From NCBI GenBank assembly GCA_051881815.1, contig JBJEQP010000083.1, positions 164,951 to 228,950 of the forward strand: a stretch of 64,000 nucleotides of DNA. Direction: 5' to 3'. Numbering within the stretch: position 1 is the first letter of the stretch; each line of letters starts with the position of its first letter. Under the pieces are notes generated by a model. It did not search any database. It worked only from the letters and a program-made list of their open reading frames with translations, and was not told the DNA's origin. Made by a program: the position numbers and the translations under genes. Shown in pieces: positions 34,191-44,290 of the stretch. Source of the DNA: UMGS363 sp051881815. GTDB lineage: Bacteria > Bacillota > Clostridia > Oscillospirales > Ruminococcaceae.

Positions 34191-34724
34191 TTATTCTTCA
34201 TCGTTTCTCTGCTCTTCAAGAATATTTCTTATTTGGTGTATATCTCTTGCCAAGTCAAGAAATACCATTGCAAAACCTACAACCAGAACTGCCGCAATAA
34301 TCGCTATTGCAAGCGCAATGAATCCAACACCAACCATTTCGTTTGAACAAAACATTGCACACAAAACAATCCCAACAATTATAATAACAAAAAATACAAA
34401 CTTGTAAACTCCTTTGAGAGATGATATCCAGAATGTTGTATTTGATGAATTTGATTTTTGATTTTCAGATTCCGTTTTAATATTTTCGGTATATGAATCA
34501 ACAATATCACTCAAATATTGTTTTAACTTTTCATTCTTACATCTGCATAAATTCTGTTTAATTTTCTCCATCGCTTCGTCTGCACCGCCATTATTTTCTG
34601 CAATACAATTAATTGCAGCATCACAGTTTTCACAAACATAATGCTCTGAACCCTCATCATCAAAAAACTGAAGAATTAATTCATCCAAAGAAACTTCTTT
34701 TCCGCAAAGTGGACATTTTGGCAT
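34191..34724 (-). CDS. Zinc-ribbon membrane protein (hypothetical)
   Basis: A 177-residue protein. The N-terminus has two Cys pairs (CPLC at about 4-7 and CENC at about 32-35), a small zinc ribbon, and later CRC. A helical region follows, then two membrane helices (about 108-130 and 135-160) and a charged tail. I do not recognise the family. The start at 34724 has GGAG 8 nt upstream; a GTG three codons earlier is less well placed. It is AT-rich and isolated, flanked on the left by repeat module G. Confidence 0.75.
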   Translation of the reverse strand: MPKCPLCGKEVSLDELILQFFDDEGSEHYVCENCDAAINCIAENNGGADEAMEKIKQNLCRCKNEKLKQYLSDIVDSYTENIKTESENQKSNSSNTTFWISSLKGVYKFVFFVIIIVGIVLCAMFCSNEMVGVGFIALAIAIIAAVLVVGFAMVFLDLARDIHQIRNILEEQRNDEE

Positions 34725-34956
34725 TTTTCTCACTCCATTATTGATTTGATATTTTCATTATAGCTTTATAAAAAATAAAAGTCAATGATTTTCTTCTAAT
34801 TGTTATAAATACTGTATTTGCTGATAACATATGGATTATTTATAATTATATCATTTTGAGAAAAAAATAAGTAAGCTGACAGCTAAATTTTTTTCATTTA
34901 ATCCCCATCACATCACTATAGCAATACACTATCAAACAACTCTTTTTGCAAAAATC

Positions 34957-35008
34957 AAAAGCGACTAACACTCAAGCCGAATTCGGCAGGATAGTTAGTC
35001 GCCTTTTT
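34957..35008. terminator. Terminator after gltD
   Basis: GCGACTAAC (34961-34969) and GTTAGTCGC (34994-35002) form a stem, with T-rich tracts on both strands. The rest of 34725-35063 is AT-rich and holds no gene. Confidence 0.75.
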
Positions 35009-35033
35009 AACGATAAATGTTATCTATAAAAAT

Positions 35034-35066
35034 AATTACGCATTACGAATTAAGCATTACGCATTA
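35034..35066. repeat. ATTACG-type short repeat at the gltD end
   Basis: AATTACGCATTACGAATTAA and continuation. It reaches into the gltD stop codon region. Confidence 0.7.
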
Positions 35067-36557
35067 TCTCAACGTTGTATATCCCATAAGAGCTTCATCG
35101 ACCTGTCTTGCGGCTTCTCTGCCCTCACGGATCGCCCATACAACGAGTGACTGTCCTCTGTGCATATCGCCTGCTGTGAAGATGTTGTCAACGCTTGTCT
35201 TGTAGTCGTTCGGCGATGCGGTCTCGACATTGGTTCTTGCGTTGAGCTTTACGCCGAAATCATCGGTGATGTATTTTTCCGTACCGAGGAAGCCTGCTGC
35301 GATAAGCACGAGGTCAGCAGGGATAACCTGCTCGCTTCCGCTTACGGGTTCCATTACAGTTCTGCCTGTTTCTTCGTTCTTGACGGGTGCAAGCCTGATC
35401 GTTTCGATCGCACGAACGTGACCTTCGTCATCCTTGAGGAACTGCTTTACGGTCGTCTGATAGATTCTCGGGTCGTGACCGAATACTGCGATCGCTTCTT
35501 CCTGACCGTAGTCCGTTTTGCAGACTCTCGGCCACTCCGGCCACGGGTTGTTTGCTGCACGCTCATCGGGGAGCTTCGGCATCATTTCAAGCTGTACTAC
35601 CGACTTGCAGCCGTGGCGGATAGATGTTGCAACGCAGTCGTTGCCCGTATCGCCGCCGCCGATAACGACGACATTCTTATATTTTGCGCTGATATAATAG
35701 CCGTCCGAAAGATTTGAGCTGATAAGGCTCTTGGTCGTTGCTTTGAGGAAGTCAACTGCGAAATAGATACCCTTTGCATCTCTTCCCGGAGCGGAAATAT
35801 CACGGGGATTGCCCGAGCCGCAGCAGAGGACAACGGCGTCATACTCCTTTTTGAGCTGTTCTGCGGTAACATCAACTCCGACATTAACACCGAGCTTGAA
35901 CTTAACGCCTTCTGCTTCCATAAGCTTTACTCGTCTTTCAATAACGCTCTTTTCAAGCTTCATATTGGGAATACCGTACATAAGCAATCCGCCGGGACGG
36001 TCTTCACGCTCATATACAGTTACGCTGTGACCTCTTCTGTTAAGTCTTTGTGCTGCTGCAAGTCCTGAAGGGCCCGAACCGATAACGGCTATCTTCTTAT
36101 CCGTGCGGACAGAGGGAGCCTTCGGCTTGATGATATCGTGCTCAAAAGCATATTCGATAACAGCGTATTCGTTATCCTTTACGGTAACGGGGCTGCCGTT
36201 AAGTCCGCAGGTGCAGGCTTTTTCGCAAAGGGCAGGACAAACCCTTGAAGTGAACTCGGGAAAGCTGTTGGTAAGCAGAAGTCTTTCTGCTGCGCTTGCC
36301 ATATCGCCGTGGAAAACGAGGTCGTTCCATTCGGGACAGAGGTTATTGAGCGGACAGCCCGAAACCATACCGTCCTGGAGCGGCTTTCCGTACTGACAGA
36401 ACGGAACGCCGCAGTCCATACATCTTGCAGCCTGCTTTTTTCTTGCCTCCATATCCATAGGAGTATGGAATTCACGGTAGTTTTTTATTCTTTCAAGCGG
36501 TTTTTCACACTTGTTTTCGCATCTTTCATATTCAAGAAAACCTGTTGATTTACCCAT
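35064..36557 (-). CDS. gltD: Glutamate synthase (NADPH) small subunit
   Basis: Passes electrons from NADPH through FAD and iron-sulfur clusters to GltB. The 497-residue protein has an N-terminal cluster domain (CMDCGVPFCQ and CPLNNLCPEW, about 42-75), an FAD loop VIGSGPSGLAAAQRL (about 160-174) and an NADPH loop VVIGGGDTGNDCVATS (about 300-315). TAGDMHRGQSLVVWAIREGR near the C-terminus closes the flavin site. GGGAGG precedes the ATG. It follows gltB by 20 bp. Confidence 0.95.
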   Translation of the reverse strand: MGKSTGFLEYERCENKCEKPLERIKNYREFHTPMDMEARKKQAARCMDCGVPFCQYGKPLQDGMVSGCPLNNLCPEWNDLVFHGDMASAAERLLLTNSFPEFTSRVCPALCEKACTCGLNGSPVTVKDNEYAVIEYAFEHDIIKPKAPSVRTDKKIAVIGSGPSGLAAAQRLNRRGHSVTVYEREDRPGGLLMYGIPNMKLEKSVIERRVKLMEAEGVKFKLGVNVGVDVTAEQLKKEYDAVVLCCGSGNPRDISAPGRDAKGIYFAVDFLKATTKSLISSNLSDGYYISAKYKNVVVIGGGDTGNDCVATSIRHGCKSVVQLEMMPKLPDERAANNPWPEWPRVCKTDYGQEEAIAVFGHDPRIYQTTVKQFLKDDEGHVRAIETIRLAPVKNEETGRTVMEPVSGSEQVIPADLVLIAAGFLGTEKYITDDFGVKLNARTNVETASPNDYKTSVDNIFTAGDMHRGQSLVVWAIREGREAARQVDEALMGYTTLR

Positions 36558-36577
36558 TTTACATTACCTCCCCGAAA

Positions 36578-39500
36578 TTACTTCATATTCTCGCGAAAAG
36601 CGGAGATCCTTGCTTCTTCGCTGCTTTGTCCCTGTGCCTCGAATTTTCTGATGCTGTTCATCATCTTCGCATAGTCATGAGGGATGACCTTCTTGAACTT
36701 GGGAAGGAATTCATCGAAGTGGTCGAGTATCTCTTTGCCGCGTGCGGACTTTGTAGCTGCGGTGTGCTCTTTGATAAGCGATCTGAGCTGTGCAACGTCA
36801 TCGGGGTCGCAAACCTTTGTGAAGTCAACAAGCGACTTGTTGAGCTTTGTGTAAAGGTCGAAGTTCTCATCGAGAACGTAAGCGATACCGCCGCTCATAC
36901 CTGCGGCAAAGTTCTTGCCCGTTGTGCCGAGGATAACTGCAACGCCGCCCGTCATATATTCGCAGCCGTGATCGCCGACGCCTTCAACAACGACCGTCGC
37001 ACCGGAGTTTCTTACGCAGAAACGTTCGCCTGCAACGCCCGAGATGAACGCCTTGCCGCTTGTTGCGCCGAAGAGGGCAACATTGCCGACAATGATGTTC
37101 TCGTCTGATCTGAGCTTTGAATTTTTAGGCTGGAAGAGCACGAGCTTACCGCCGGAAAGTCCCTTTCCGAAGTAGTCGTTGCTGTCGCCTTCGAGGGTGA
37201 TAGTAAGTCCCTTCGGGATGAATGCGCCGAAGCTCTGACCGCCTGCGCCGTGGCAGTTGATAACGTATGTATCTTCGTCAAGAGTGTTGTAGTAGCGCTT
37301 TGTGATCTCCGAGCCGAAGATAGTACCAAGTGTTCTGTTGAGGTTGTTTACGTTCAGCTCGATCTTCTTTGGCTTTTTCGTTTCGAGTGCAAGCATCATC
37401 TCGGGGAGTATCTTTGTTTCGTCAATGGTCTTGTCAAGCTCGAAATCGAAGGCGTTCGCAGGGTCAAAGTGGAGATTGCTCTCGCCATGTGTGTACGGAT
37501 TTTCAAGGATAGCGCTCATATCGATCTTTGAAGCCTTGTGATCCTCGGCAAAATCCTTCTTGCGGAGAAGGTCGGAGCGGCCGATAAGCTCATCGACCGT
37601 GCGAATGCCGAGCTTTGCCATATATTCACGCATTTCCTCTGCGATAAAGGTCATAAAGTTGACGATATATTCGGGCTTGCCCTTGAAACGCTTTCTCAAT
37701 TCGGGGTTCTGCGTTGCAACGCCTACGGGGCAGGTGTCAAGGTTGCAGACTCTCATCATTACGCAGCCCATTGTAACCAGCGGAGCGGTAGCAAAGCCGT
37801 ATTCCTCTGCGCCGAGCATTGCGGCGATGACAACATCGCGTCCTGTCATCATCTTGCCGTCCGTTTCGATGACAACTCTTGAACGAAGTCCGTTTTTGAT
37901 AAGCGTTTTGTGTGTTTCTGCAAGTCCAAGCTCCCACGGCAGACCTGCATTGTGGATCGAGCTTCCCGGAGCAGCGCCCGTGCCGCCGTCATAGCCCGAG
38001 ATGAGGATAACGCCTGCGCCTGCCTTTGCAACGCCTGCTGCAACAGTGCCAACGCCGACCTCGGAAACGAGCTTTACGGATATCCTTGCATCGGTGTTTG
38101 CGTTTTTAAGGTCATAAATAAGCTGTGCAAGGTCTTCGATCGAATAAATATCGTGGTGAGGCGGAGGAGAGATAAGAGCAACGCCCGGTGTTGAGTGACG
38201 GGTCTTGGCGATCCAGGGGTAAACCTTCTTTGCGGGAAGATGTCCGCCCTCGCCCGGCTTTGCGCCCTGTGCCATTTTGATCTGTATCTCCTTTGCGGAG
38301 GTGAGATATTTCGATGTTACGCCGAAACGTCCCGAAGCGACCTGCTTGATAGCGGAGCATTTGTCCTCGTCCGTGCCTGCGGTGATGATTCTTTCAAGGT
38401 CTTCGCCGCCTTCGCCGCTGTTCGACTTTCCGCCGATGCGGTTCATTGCGATAGCCATACATTCGTGAGCTTCCTGCGAGATCGAACCGTAGGACATAGC
38501 GCCCGTCTTGAAACGGTGCATGATGCTTGCAGCGCTTTCTACCTCGTCAAGCGGGATTCCGCCGTCCTTGGGGTAGTTGAAATCGAGCGTGCTGCGGAGA
38601 GTAAGGTTCTTGTCCTCGGCATTGAGAGCCTCGGAGTACTTTTTATAAAGCTTGTAATCGCCCGTCCAGGTCGACTGCTGGAGAAGGTGTATCGTAAGCG
38701 GATTGTAGAGATGTTCTTCCTTGCCGCTGCGTGATTTGTGGTTGCCGATGCTTTCGATAGCTTCGTTTACCGTGAGGTCACGGGGGTCAAATGCAGCGTC
38801 ATGGAGAGCAATGCTTCTCTTGCTGATATCGTCAAGGTCGATGCCGCCGATCCTGCTGATGGTATCGGGGAAGAATTCTTCGCAGACGCTCTTGCTGATG
38901 CCGAGAGCTTCAAAGATCTTTGAGCCCTGGTAGGACTGTATGGTGGAAATACCCATTTTTGACGAGATCTTGACGATGCCGTCAACAATAGCCTTGACAT
39001 AAGCGTTGAGAGCTTCGGTATATTCCTTGTCGATAGTCCTGTCGGATGTGAGCTCATACAGAGTATCCATTGCAAGATACGGGTTTACAGCGCTTGCGCC
39101 GAAGCCGAGAAGCGTTGCAAAATGATGTACCTCGGTAGGTTCTGCCGTTTCGATAATGAGCGAGATAGCTGTGTTCTTTCTTGTCTTTACAAGGTAGGTT
39201 TCAAGAGCCGCAACTGCGAGCAGCGATGGGATCGCAAGATGATCCCTGTCAACACCTCGGTCGGTGAGGATAAGGATAGTTGCACCTTCATCGTGAGCCT
39301 TGTCAGCCTGACGGTAAAGGTTCTCGATAGCTTCACGGAGAGTCGATGACTTCTTGTTGTAAAGCATTGAGATATCGGCTGTTTTAAGGCTTTCAATGTT
39401 TGATGTGCGGATCTTGAGAAGGTCAAGATTTGTGAGAACGGGATTTTTGATCTTGAGAACAAGGCAGTTCTTTTCATCATCCTTGAGGATGTTGCCGGAA

Positions 39501-41146
39501 GCGCCGAGATAAACCGTAGTATCGGTGATAACGGATTCTCTGATAGCGTCTATCGGAGGGTTTGTGACCTGCGCAAAGAGCTGCTTGAAGTAGTCAAAGA
39601 GCGGAGGATTTGTGTTTGAAAGCGGAGGTACGGGAGTATCCGAGCCCATTGCAGCGGTCGGTTCCGAACCTGTGAGAGCCATAGGTATCATCGTACTGCG
39701 GATAGATTCGTATGTATATCCGAAAGCGTGCTGAAGTCTTTCAAGCTCTTCGCCCGAGTAGCGCATAGGCTTCTTGTTCGGGATAAAGAATTCGGAGAGG
39801 GGGTGAAGATTATGGTCGAGCCATTCGCCGTACGGGTGGCGCTTGCTGTAATAGTCCTTGAGCTTTTCGTCCTCGACAAGCTCGCCCTTTACAGTGTCAA
39901 CGAGGAGCATCTTGCCGGGGTGGAGTCTTTCCTTTTTAACGATAATATCGGCAGGAATATCGAGTGCACCGACTTCGGAGGAAAGGATAAGGTACTTGTC
40001 GCTGCCGTCATCGGTGATATAGTAACGTGACGGACGAAGACCGTTTCTGTCGAGAACGGCACCGAGAACATCACCGTCCGAGAAGATGATCGAAGCAGGA
40101 CCGTCCCACGGTTCCATCATTGTTGCATAGTACTGGTAGAACGCTCTCTTTTCACGGCTGATAGTTTTGCTGTGCTGCCACGGTTCGGGTATGAGCATCA
40201 TTACTGCAAGAGGAAGATCGACGCCTGCCATTGTCATGAATTCAAGAGTGTTGTCAAGGCGTGCGGAGTCGGAGCCTCTTACGTCGAGAACCGGGACGAT
40301 ATCCTTCATTCTGTCGCCGATAAGATCGCTGACGAGAACGGATTCACGGCTGAGCATCTTGTCAACGTTGCCCGTAATGGTGTTGATCTCACCGTTGTGA
40401 ACGATAAGTCTGTTCGGGTGAGAACGCTGCCAGCTCGGGTTGGTGTTCGTGCTGAAACGCGAGTGAACGATACCGATAGCGGAAACATATTCCTTGCTGT
40501 CAAGGTCAAGATAGAACTTGCGCAGCTGTGCAACGAGGAACATTCCCTTATATACAATAGTACGGCTGGAGCAGGAGCAGACATAGGTGTCCCTGTTCTG
40601 CTTTTCAAATACCATTCTTGCGATATAAAGCTTTCTGTCGAAGTCGATGCCCTTTGCACAGTCCTCGGGCTTTTTGATGAATGCCTGATAGATGTTCGGC
40701 ATGCTTTCGAGAGCCTTTGTACCGAGAACATCGGGATTTACGGGAACCTTTCTCCAACCGAGGAATTCAAGATTTTCTGCGATAAGTGTTTTTTCAAAGT
40801 CAGCCATTGCAAAACGGCACTGATCCTCGGACTGGGGGAAGAAGAACATACCGATGCCGTATTCACGTTCTCCGCCTATCTTGATGCCTGCTTCCTTTGC
40901 AGCCTTTTTGAAGAACGGGTGGCTGATCTGAAGAAGGATGCCGACGCCGTCGCCTGTCTTGCCCTCAGCGTCCTTACCTGCACGGTGTTCAAGCGTTTCA
41001 ACTATTTTGAGAGCGTTGTCAACGACCGTATAGTCGGCTTTGCCGCTCACATTTACTACAGCACCGATGCCGCAGTTTTCATGTTCAAATCTTGGATCGT
41101 ACAAGCCGTCCTTTTGAAACGGCTCCTGATTTCTGTAATTATCCAT
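36578..41146 (-). CDS. gltB: Glutamate synthase (NADPH) large subunit
   Basis: Makes two glutamates from glutamine and 2-oxoglutarate. The 1522-residue protein has a 24-residue propeptide and then Cys25 (ENCGIGAVVNVSG), the nucleophile of the class II glutaminase domain (about 25-430). A central domain follows, then the FMN synthase barrel with GGTGAAPGSSIHNAGLPWE. The 3Fe-4S cysteines lie in CVMMRVCNLDTCPVG. The C-terminal beta-helix (about 1270-1480) has repeated Gly-rich turns. The start at 41146 has AAGGAG; the open frame extends 144 bp further into the leader. It is transcribed with gltD. Confidence 0.96.
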   Translation of the reverse strand: MDNYRNQEPFQKDGLYDPRFEHENCGIGAVVNVSGKADYTVVDNALKIVETLEHRAGKDAEGKTGDGVGILLQISHPFFKKAAKEAGIKIGGEREYGIGMFFFPQSEDQCRFAMADFEKTLIAENLEFLGWRKVPVNPDVLGTKALESMPNIYQAFIKKPEDCAKGIDFDRKLYIARMVFEKQNRDTYVCSCSSRTIVYKGMFLVAQLRKFYLDLDSKEYVSAIGIVHSRFSTNTNPSWQRSHPNRLIVHNGEINTITGNVDKMLSRESVLVSDLIGDRMKDIVPVLDVRGSDSARLDNTLEFMTMAGVDLPLAVMMLIPEPWQHSKTISREKRAFYQYYATMMEPWDGPASIIFSDGDVLGAVLDRNGLRPSRYYITDDGSDKYLILSSEVGALDIPADIIVKKERLHPGKMLLVDTVKGELVEDEKLKDYYSKRHPYGEWLDHNLHPLSEFFIPNKKPMRYSGEELERLQHAFGYTYESIRSTMIPMALTGSEPTAAMGSDTPVPPLSNTNPPLFDYFKQLFAQVTNPPIDAIRESVITDTTVYLGASGNILKDDEKNCLVLKIKNPVLTNLDLLKIRTSNIESLKTADISMLYNKKSSTLREAIENLYRQADKAHDEGATILILTDRGVDRDHLAIPSLLAVAALETYLVKTRKNTAISLIIETAEPTEVHHFATLLGFGASAVNPYLAMDTLYELTSDRTIDKEYTEALNAYVKAIVDGIVKISSKMGISTIQSYQGSKIFEALGISKSVCEEFFPDTISRIGGIDLDDISKRSIALHDAAFDPRDLTVNEAIESIGNHKSRSGKEEHLYNPLTIHLLQQSTWTGDYKLYKKYSEALNAEDKNLTLRSTLDFNYPKDGGIPLDEVESAASIMHRFKTGAMSYGSISQEAHECMAIAMNRIGGKSNSGEGGEDLERIITAGTDEDKCSAIKQVASGRFGVTSKYLTSAKEIQIKMAQGAKPGEGGHLPAKKVYPWIAKTRHSTPGVALISPPPHHDIYSIEDLAQLIYDLKNANTDARISVKLVSEVGVGTVAAGVAKAGAGVILISGYDGGTGAAPGSSIHNAGLPWELGLAETHKTLIKNGLRSRVVIETDGKMMTGRDVVIAAMLGAEEYGFATAPLVTMGCVMMRVCNLDTCPVGVATQNPELRKRFKGKPEYIVNFMTFIAEEMREYMAKLGIRTVDELIGRSDLLRKKDFAEDHKASKIDMSAILENPYTHGESNLHFDPANAFDFELDKTIDETKILPEMMLALETKKPKKIELNVNNLNRTLGTIFGSEITKRYYNTLDEDTYVINCHGAGGQSFGAFIPKGLTITLEGDSNDYFGKGLSGGKLVLFQPKNSKLRSDENIIVGNVALFGATSGKAFISGVAGERFCVRNSGATVVVEGVGDHGCEYMTGGVAVILGTTGKNFAAGMSGGIAYVLDENFDLYTKLNKSLVDFTKVCDPDDVAQLRSLIKEHTAATKSARGKEILDHFDEFLPKFKKVIPHDYAKMMNSIRKFEAQGQSSEEARISAFRENMK

Positions 41147-41165
41147 AAGCGTTCTCCTTAATTTC

Positions 41166-41191
41166 GATCTCCGATACAAAAACGGAGGATC
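41166..41191 (-). promoter_or_regulatory. Leader hairpin before gltB
   Basis: GATCTCCG and CGGAGGATC pair around a 9-base loop, ending just before the gltB ribosome site. A regulatory role is possible but not shown. Confidence 0.4.
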
Positions 41192-41249
41192 GGTATTATT
41201 TTTTCGGCTGTCTTCCCTGAAAATACAACCGTTTTTCTGCGATGTTACT

Positions 41250-41278
41250 ATTCTATCATATAATAATGCGCTTGTCAA
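41250..41278 (-). promoter_or_regulatory. Promoter of gltBD
   Basis: On the minus strand TTGACA (41278-41273), 17 bp, TAGAAT (41255-41250). It gives a leader of about 95 nt. Nothing else is seen between 41280 and the terminator at 41428. Confidence 0.75.
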
Positions 41279-41427
41279 GGATTTTTGCAAGATTTATAAT
41301 TTATTCCTGCATTTTATATCAAAAAATACACAAAAACCCTTTTAAAAACACGTTTTTTATTGAAAATATGAAATTAAAGAGCAAAAAACTTTTGTAATCG
41401 ATTGCATAAATTAAAAAATAATTAACA

Positions 41428-41475
41428 AAAAAACTGCCGCACGATACCATTCATACGGTTCGTGCGGCAGCTTTG
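41428..41475 (-). terminator. Terminator after the surface-protein gene
   Basis: CTGCCGCACG (41434-41443) and CGTGCGGCAG (41461-41470) form a 10-bp stem. On the minus strand it is followed by TTTTTTTG. Confidence 0.85.
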
Positions 41476-41501
41476 AAAATGCCGATGGAAAAATAATCTG
41501 A

Positions 41502-42203
41502 TTAATAGAATCTCTTCTTATTCTTCTTTGTTACGATGATAACTACAACAATTGCTGCTACTAAAACAACTGCTACAATGATAACCACGATAACAGCAAC
41601 GCTGTTTCCGCTGCCTTCTTCGGCATTCGGAGCGGCTGTCGTTTCTGCTGCTGTCGTTTCTGCAGGAGCTTCGGTTGCTTCGGTAACTTCTTCAGTCTGT
41701 GCTTCTGTAGCAGCGGTCGTCACGACCTCACGTGCGGGAGGATCGTAATTTATTATCTTTGCGGATGTAACGGTCATTTTTATGCCACGGTCACCGATGC
41801 AGAAATTGCATACACCGGAAAGATCATCACTTCCGTAAGCAAGAACCATTGAGTCATAGTCAAAAAGTGCATGGGTATCGTCATACTCATAAGGAACGAC
41901 CTGTGCCCAGATCTGCGGATCGACATCATAATTCTGGAGAATGAGTTCAACCTGATACTGACCGGGAAGCGATGGATCTCCGTTAAGCTCATAATTTACT
42001 TCAAAGATCGTATCGGGACCGATACCTTCAGGATTTATTTCAGATCTGGAATATGTAATGGACTGACCCCACAAACCGTTTGTTTCTATGGCTCTTGCAA
42101 CAGGGAGTTCAATATCCTGAGGTTCTGCAAAAGCTGTAAATGCCATGCAGAATGCAGCTAAAACTCCGGCAGCGATACCGGAAATGATTTTAGTAATTTT
42201 CAT
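41502..42203 (-). CDS. Secreted, C-terminally membrane-anchored surface protein
   Basis: A 233-residue protein with a signal peptide (residues 1-26, cut after AFA), an extracellular domain (about 27-155), a Thr/Glu/Ala-rich stalk (about 160-195) and a C-terminal membrane helix followed by KKNKKRFY. It has no LPxTG motif; anchoring is by the helix. The outer domain is beta-rich and of unknown family. The layout (sugar-rich gut Clostridia often carry such stalked modules) suggests binding at the cell surface, but no ligand can be named. It has its own terminator. Confidence 0.75.
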   Translation of the reverse strand: MKITKIISGIAAGVLAAFCMAFTAFAEPQDIELPVARAIETNGLWGQSITYSRSEINPEGIGPDTIFEVNYELNGDPSLPGQYQVELILQNYDVDPQIWAQVVPYEYDDTHALFDYDSMVLAYGSDDLSGVCNFCIGDRGIKMTVTSAKIINYDPPAREVVTTAATEAQTEEVTEATEAPAETTAAETTAAPNAEEGSGNSVAVIVVIIVAVVLVAAIVVVIIVTKKNKKRFY

Positions 42204-42346
42204 TTTCTTTACTCCTATCCTTTTATATATTTCAAAGATACATTATAATTCTATACCAGTTTAGTTATATTGTCAATATTCTGCAAAATGATTTGTTCAA
42301 ATCAACAAATCAGGCGTTCTAAACTATACCGCTAATTTGCATAATG

Positions 42347-43069
42347 TCAATGGATCTCGTGCCATCCGTCCAGTTTTGACCGCATTAAAGCGCCAAAGAT
42401 ACGCTCCTTCGTGCCCTTTGATGACCTTTCAAGCTCTGCAATAAGCCGCTTTGTATCTTCACGGGCGGTCTTTCCGTCAGCAGGGCAAGCGCTTTTGTAA
42501 ACGGGAAGCTCTGCCTTCCTTGCTGCGGAGCGTATCTCCTTTTCCTCGGCAAGCACAAGCGGACGGATAATAGTCAGCTCCTTGTCGTCAAGGGTGCATA
42601 CGGGCGGAAAGCAGCCCAGCCTTCCCTCGAGCGTCAGATTCATCATAAAGGTTTCTATTACATCGTCCTTGTTGTGTCCGAGTGCAAGCTTGCTGCAGCC
42701 AAGCTCTCTCACAGCACCGAGCAGAGCGCCCCTTCTCATCCGTGAGCAAAGGCTGCAGGGGTTCGGTTCCTTCCTGACGTCAAAAACGATCTCGCCTATC
42801 TGCGTAGGGATGATCTCATAGCGAACGCCGAGCTGTCCGCAAAGCTCGGAAATTTTTGAGTAGTCGCCGCTTTTTCCGCCGAAATTCGGGTCGACGGTCA
42901 CAGCGGTCACATTGTAGCGGATACCGATGAAATCACGCATTTTTGCAAGTCCGTACAGCAAAACAAGGCTGTCCTTTCCGCCCGAAACGCCGACAGCGAT
43001 ATTGTCGCCGTCGGAAAGCATTTCAAAGCCGTTCGCAGCCTTGCGCATAAGTCCGAGTATCCTTTGCAT
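42347..43069 (-). CDS. ttcA: TtcA-family tRNA thiolation enzyme
   Basis: A 240-residue PP-loop ATPase. VGVSGGKDSLVLLYGL (about 28-43) is the adenylation loop. CSLCSRMRRG (about 110) is the Cys-x-x-Cys pair that, with a third Cys (KSACPADG near 200), can hold an Fe-S cluster. GHNKDDVIETFMMN is typical of TtcA. It likely forms 2-thiocytidine at position 32 of some tRNAs. The ATG overlaps the prfB stop (TAATG), so the two are translationally coupled. Confidence 0.85.
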   Translation of the reverse strand: MQRILGLMRKAANGFEMLSDGDNIAVGVSGGKDSLVLLYGLAKMRDFIGIRYNVTAVTVDPNFGGKSGDYSKISELCGQLGVRYEIIPTQIGEIVFDVRKEPNPCSLCSRMRRGALLGAVRELGCSKLALGHNKDDVIETFMMNLTLEGRLGCFPPVCTLDDKELTIIRPLVLAEEKEIRSAARKAELPVYKSACPADGKTAREDTKRLIAELERSSKGTKERIFGALMRSKLDGWHEIH

Positions 43070-44199
43070 TACTTCTGGATATTGCCGTGTGAAAGCTCGG
43101 TGAGGTAGGCGTTGATGAAGCCGTCGAGATCGCCGTCCATTACCGCCTGGATGTTGCCGTTTTCATAGCCTGTACGGTGATCCTTTGCAAGGGTATAGGG
43201 CATGAAAACGTAAGAACGGATCTGTGCGCCCCATGCGATCTCCTTCTGAACGCCCTTAATGTCTTCAATCTTTTCAAGGTGTTCTCTTTCCTTTATCTCA
43301 ACGAGCTTGGACATGAGCATTTTCATAGCGTAGTCCTTGTTCTGATACTGGCTTCGCTGCGTCTGACAGGAAACAACGATCCCCGTCGGGAGATGTGTAA
43401 GACGAACTGCGGAGGAGGTCTTGTTTACCTTCTGTCCGCCTGCGCCCGACGCACGGTAGAAGTCAATCTCAAGGTCTTCGGGGCGTATCTCGATGTTAGT
43501 GTCAGCTTCGCTCATTTCGGGCATAACTTCAAGCGACGCAAAGGAGGTGTGACGTCTTCCCGACGAGTCGAACGGAGAAACACGGACAAGTCTGTGAACG
43601 CCCGATTCGGACTTTGTGAAGCCGTAAGCGTTTAGTCCTTCGATGAGGATAGATGCAGATTTAAGACCTGCTTCATCTCCGTCAAGATAGTCGAGAGTAG
43701 TCACCTTGAAGCCGTGGCTTTCTGCCCACATATTGTACATTCTGAAAAGCATCGAAGCCCAGTCCTGCGCTTCCGTTCCGCCTGCGCCTGCGTGGAAGGT
43801 AAGGATAGCGTTCTTGCTGTCGTATTCACCCGTAAGGAGCGTTGAAAGCTTCATTGCTTCAAGCTCCTTCTTGAAGTGGTTAGCGTCCGACTTGATCTCA
43901 AAAACGACATCGTCATCCTCCTGCGCATCCTCTTCAAGCGTAAGCTCGATCATTGTAATAGTATCTTCAAGCTTTGCGTTGAGCTTGTTGTAGCTGTCGA
44001 TGGTAGCTTCGTGGTGCTTGATCTTCTGCATTACCTTCTGCGAGTTTTCGAGATCATCCCAGAAACCGTCCTTGCCCGATTCCTCCTGAAGCTCGGTTAT
44101 CTCCGACTTTGCCTTGTCAATATCGAGTATCTTGTAGAGATCCTTCATCTCGTTTCGGTAGCCTTCAAGCTCCACCTTTAATTCTTCAAGTAAAAGCAT
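43069..44199 (-). CDS. prfB: Peptide chain release factor 2
   Basis: Terminates translation at UGA and UAA. The 376-residue protein has the SPF codon-recognition motif (RVSPFDSSGRRHTSF) and the GGQ loop (GAGGQKVNKTSSAVRL). The frame is open from an ATG with AAGGAG straight through, so the in-frame UGA and +1 frameshift that regulate RF2 in many bacteria are absent here. The coiled N-terminal domain covers about residues 1-105. It is 91 bp after the trmN6-like gene and overlaps ttcA by one base. Confidence 0.95.
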   Translation of the reverse strand: MLLLEELKVELEGYRNEMKDLYKILDIDKAKSEITELQEESGKDGFWDDLENSQKVMQKIKHHEATIDSYNKLNAKLEDTITMIELTLEEDAQEDDDVVFEIKSDANHFKKELEAMKLSTLLTGEYDSKNAILTFHAGAGGTEAQDWASMLFRMYNMWAESHGFKVTTLDYLDGDEAGLKSASILIEGLNAYGFTKSESGVHRLVRVSPFDSSGRRHTSFASLEVMPEMSEADTNIEIRPEDLEIDFYRASGAGGQKVNKTSSAVRLTHLPTGIVVSCQTQRSQYQNKDYAMKMLMSKLVEIKEREHLEKIEDIKGVQKEIAWGAQIRSYVFMPYTLAKDHRTGYENGNIQAVMDGDLDGFINAYLTELSHGNIQK

Positions 44200-44290
44200 A
44201 TATATCTCCTTTTTCCGGTAAATAAAGATTTAGGGTAAACTTCTTTGCAGGGAACGGGTTTCCCGTCCCGTATCAATAAGATCATTTGAG

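Noticed and set aside
40172..41161. 329-residue open frame on the plus strand opposite gltB
   Set aside because: It is the antisense shadow of a well-supported gltB, has no ribosome site and no family resemblance.
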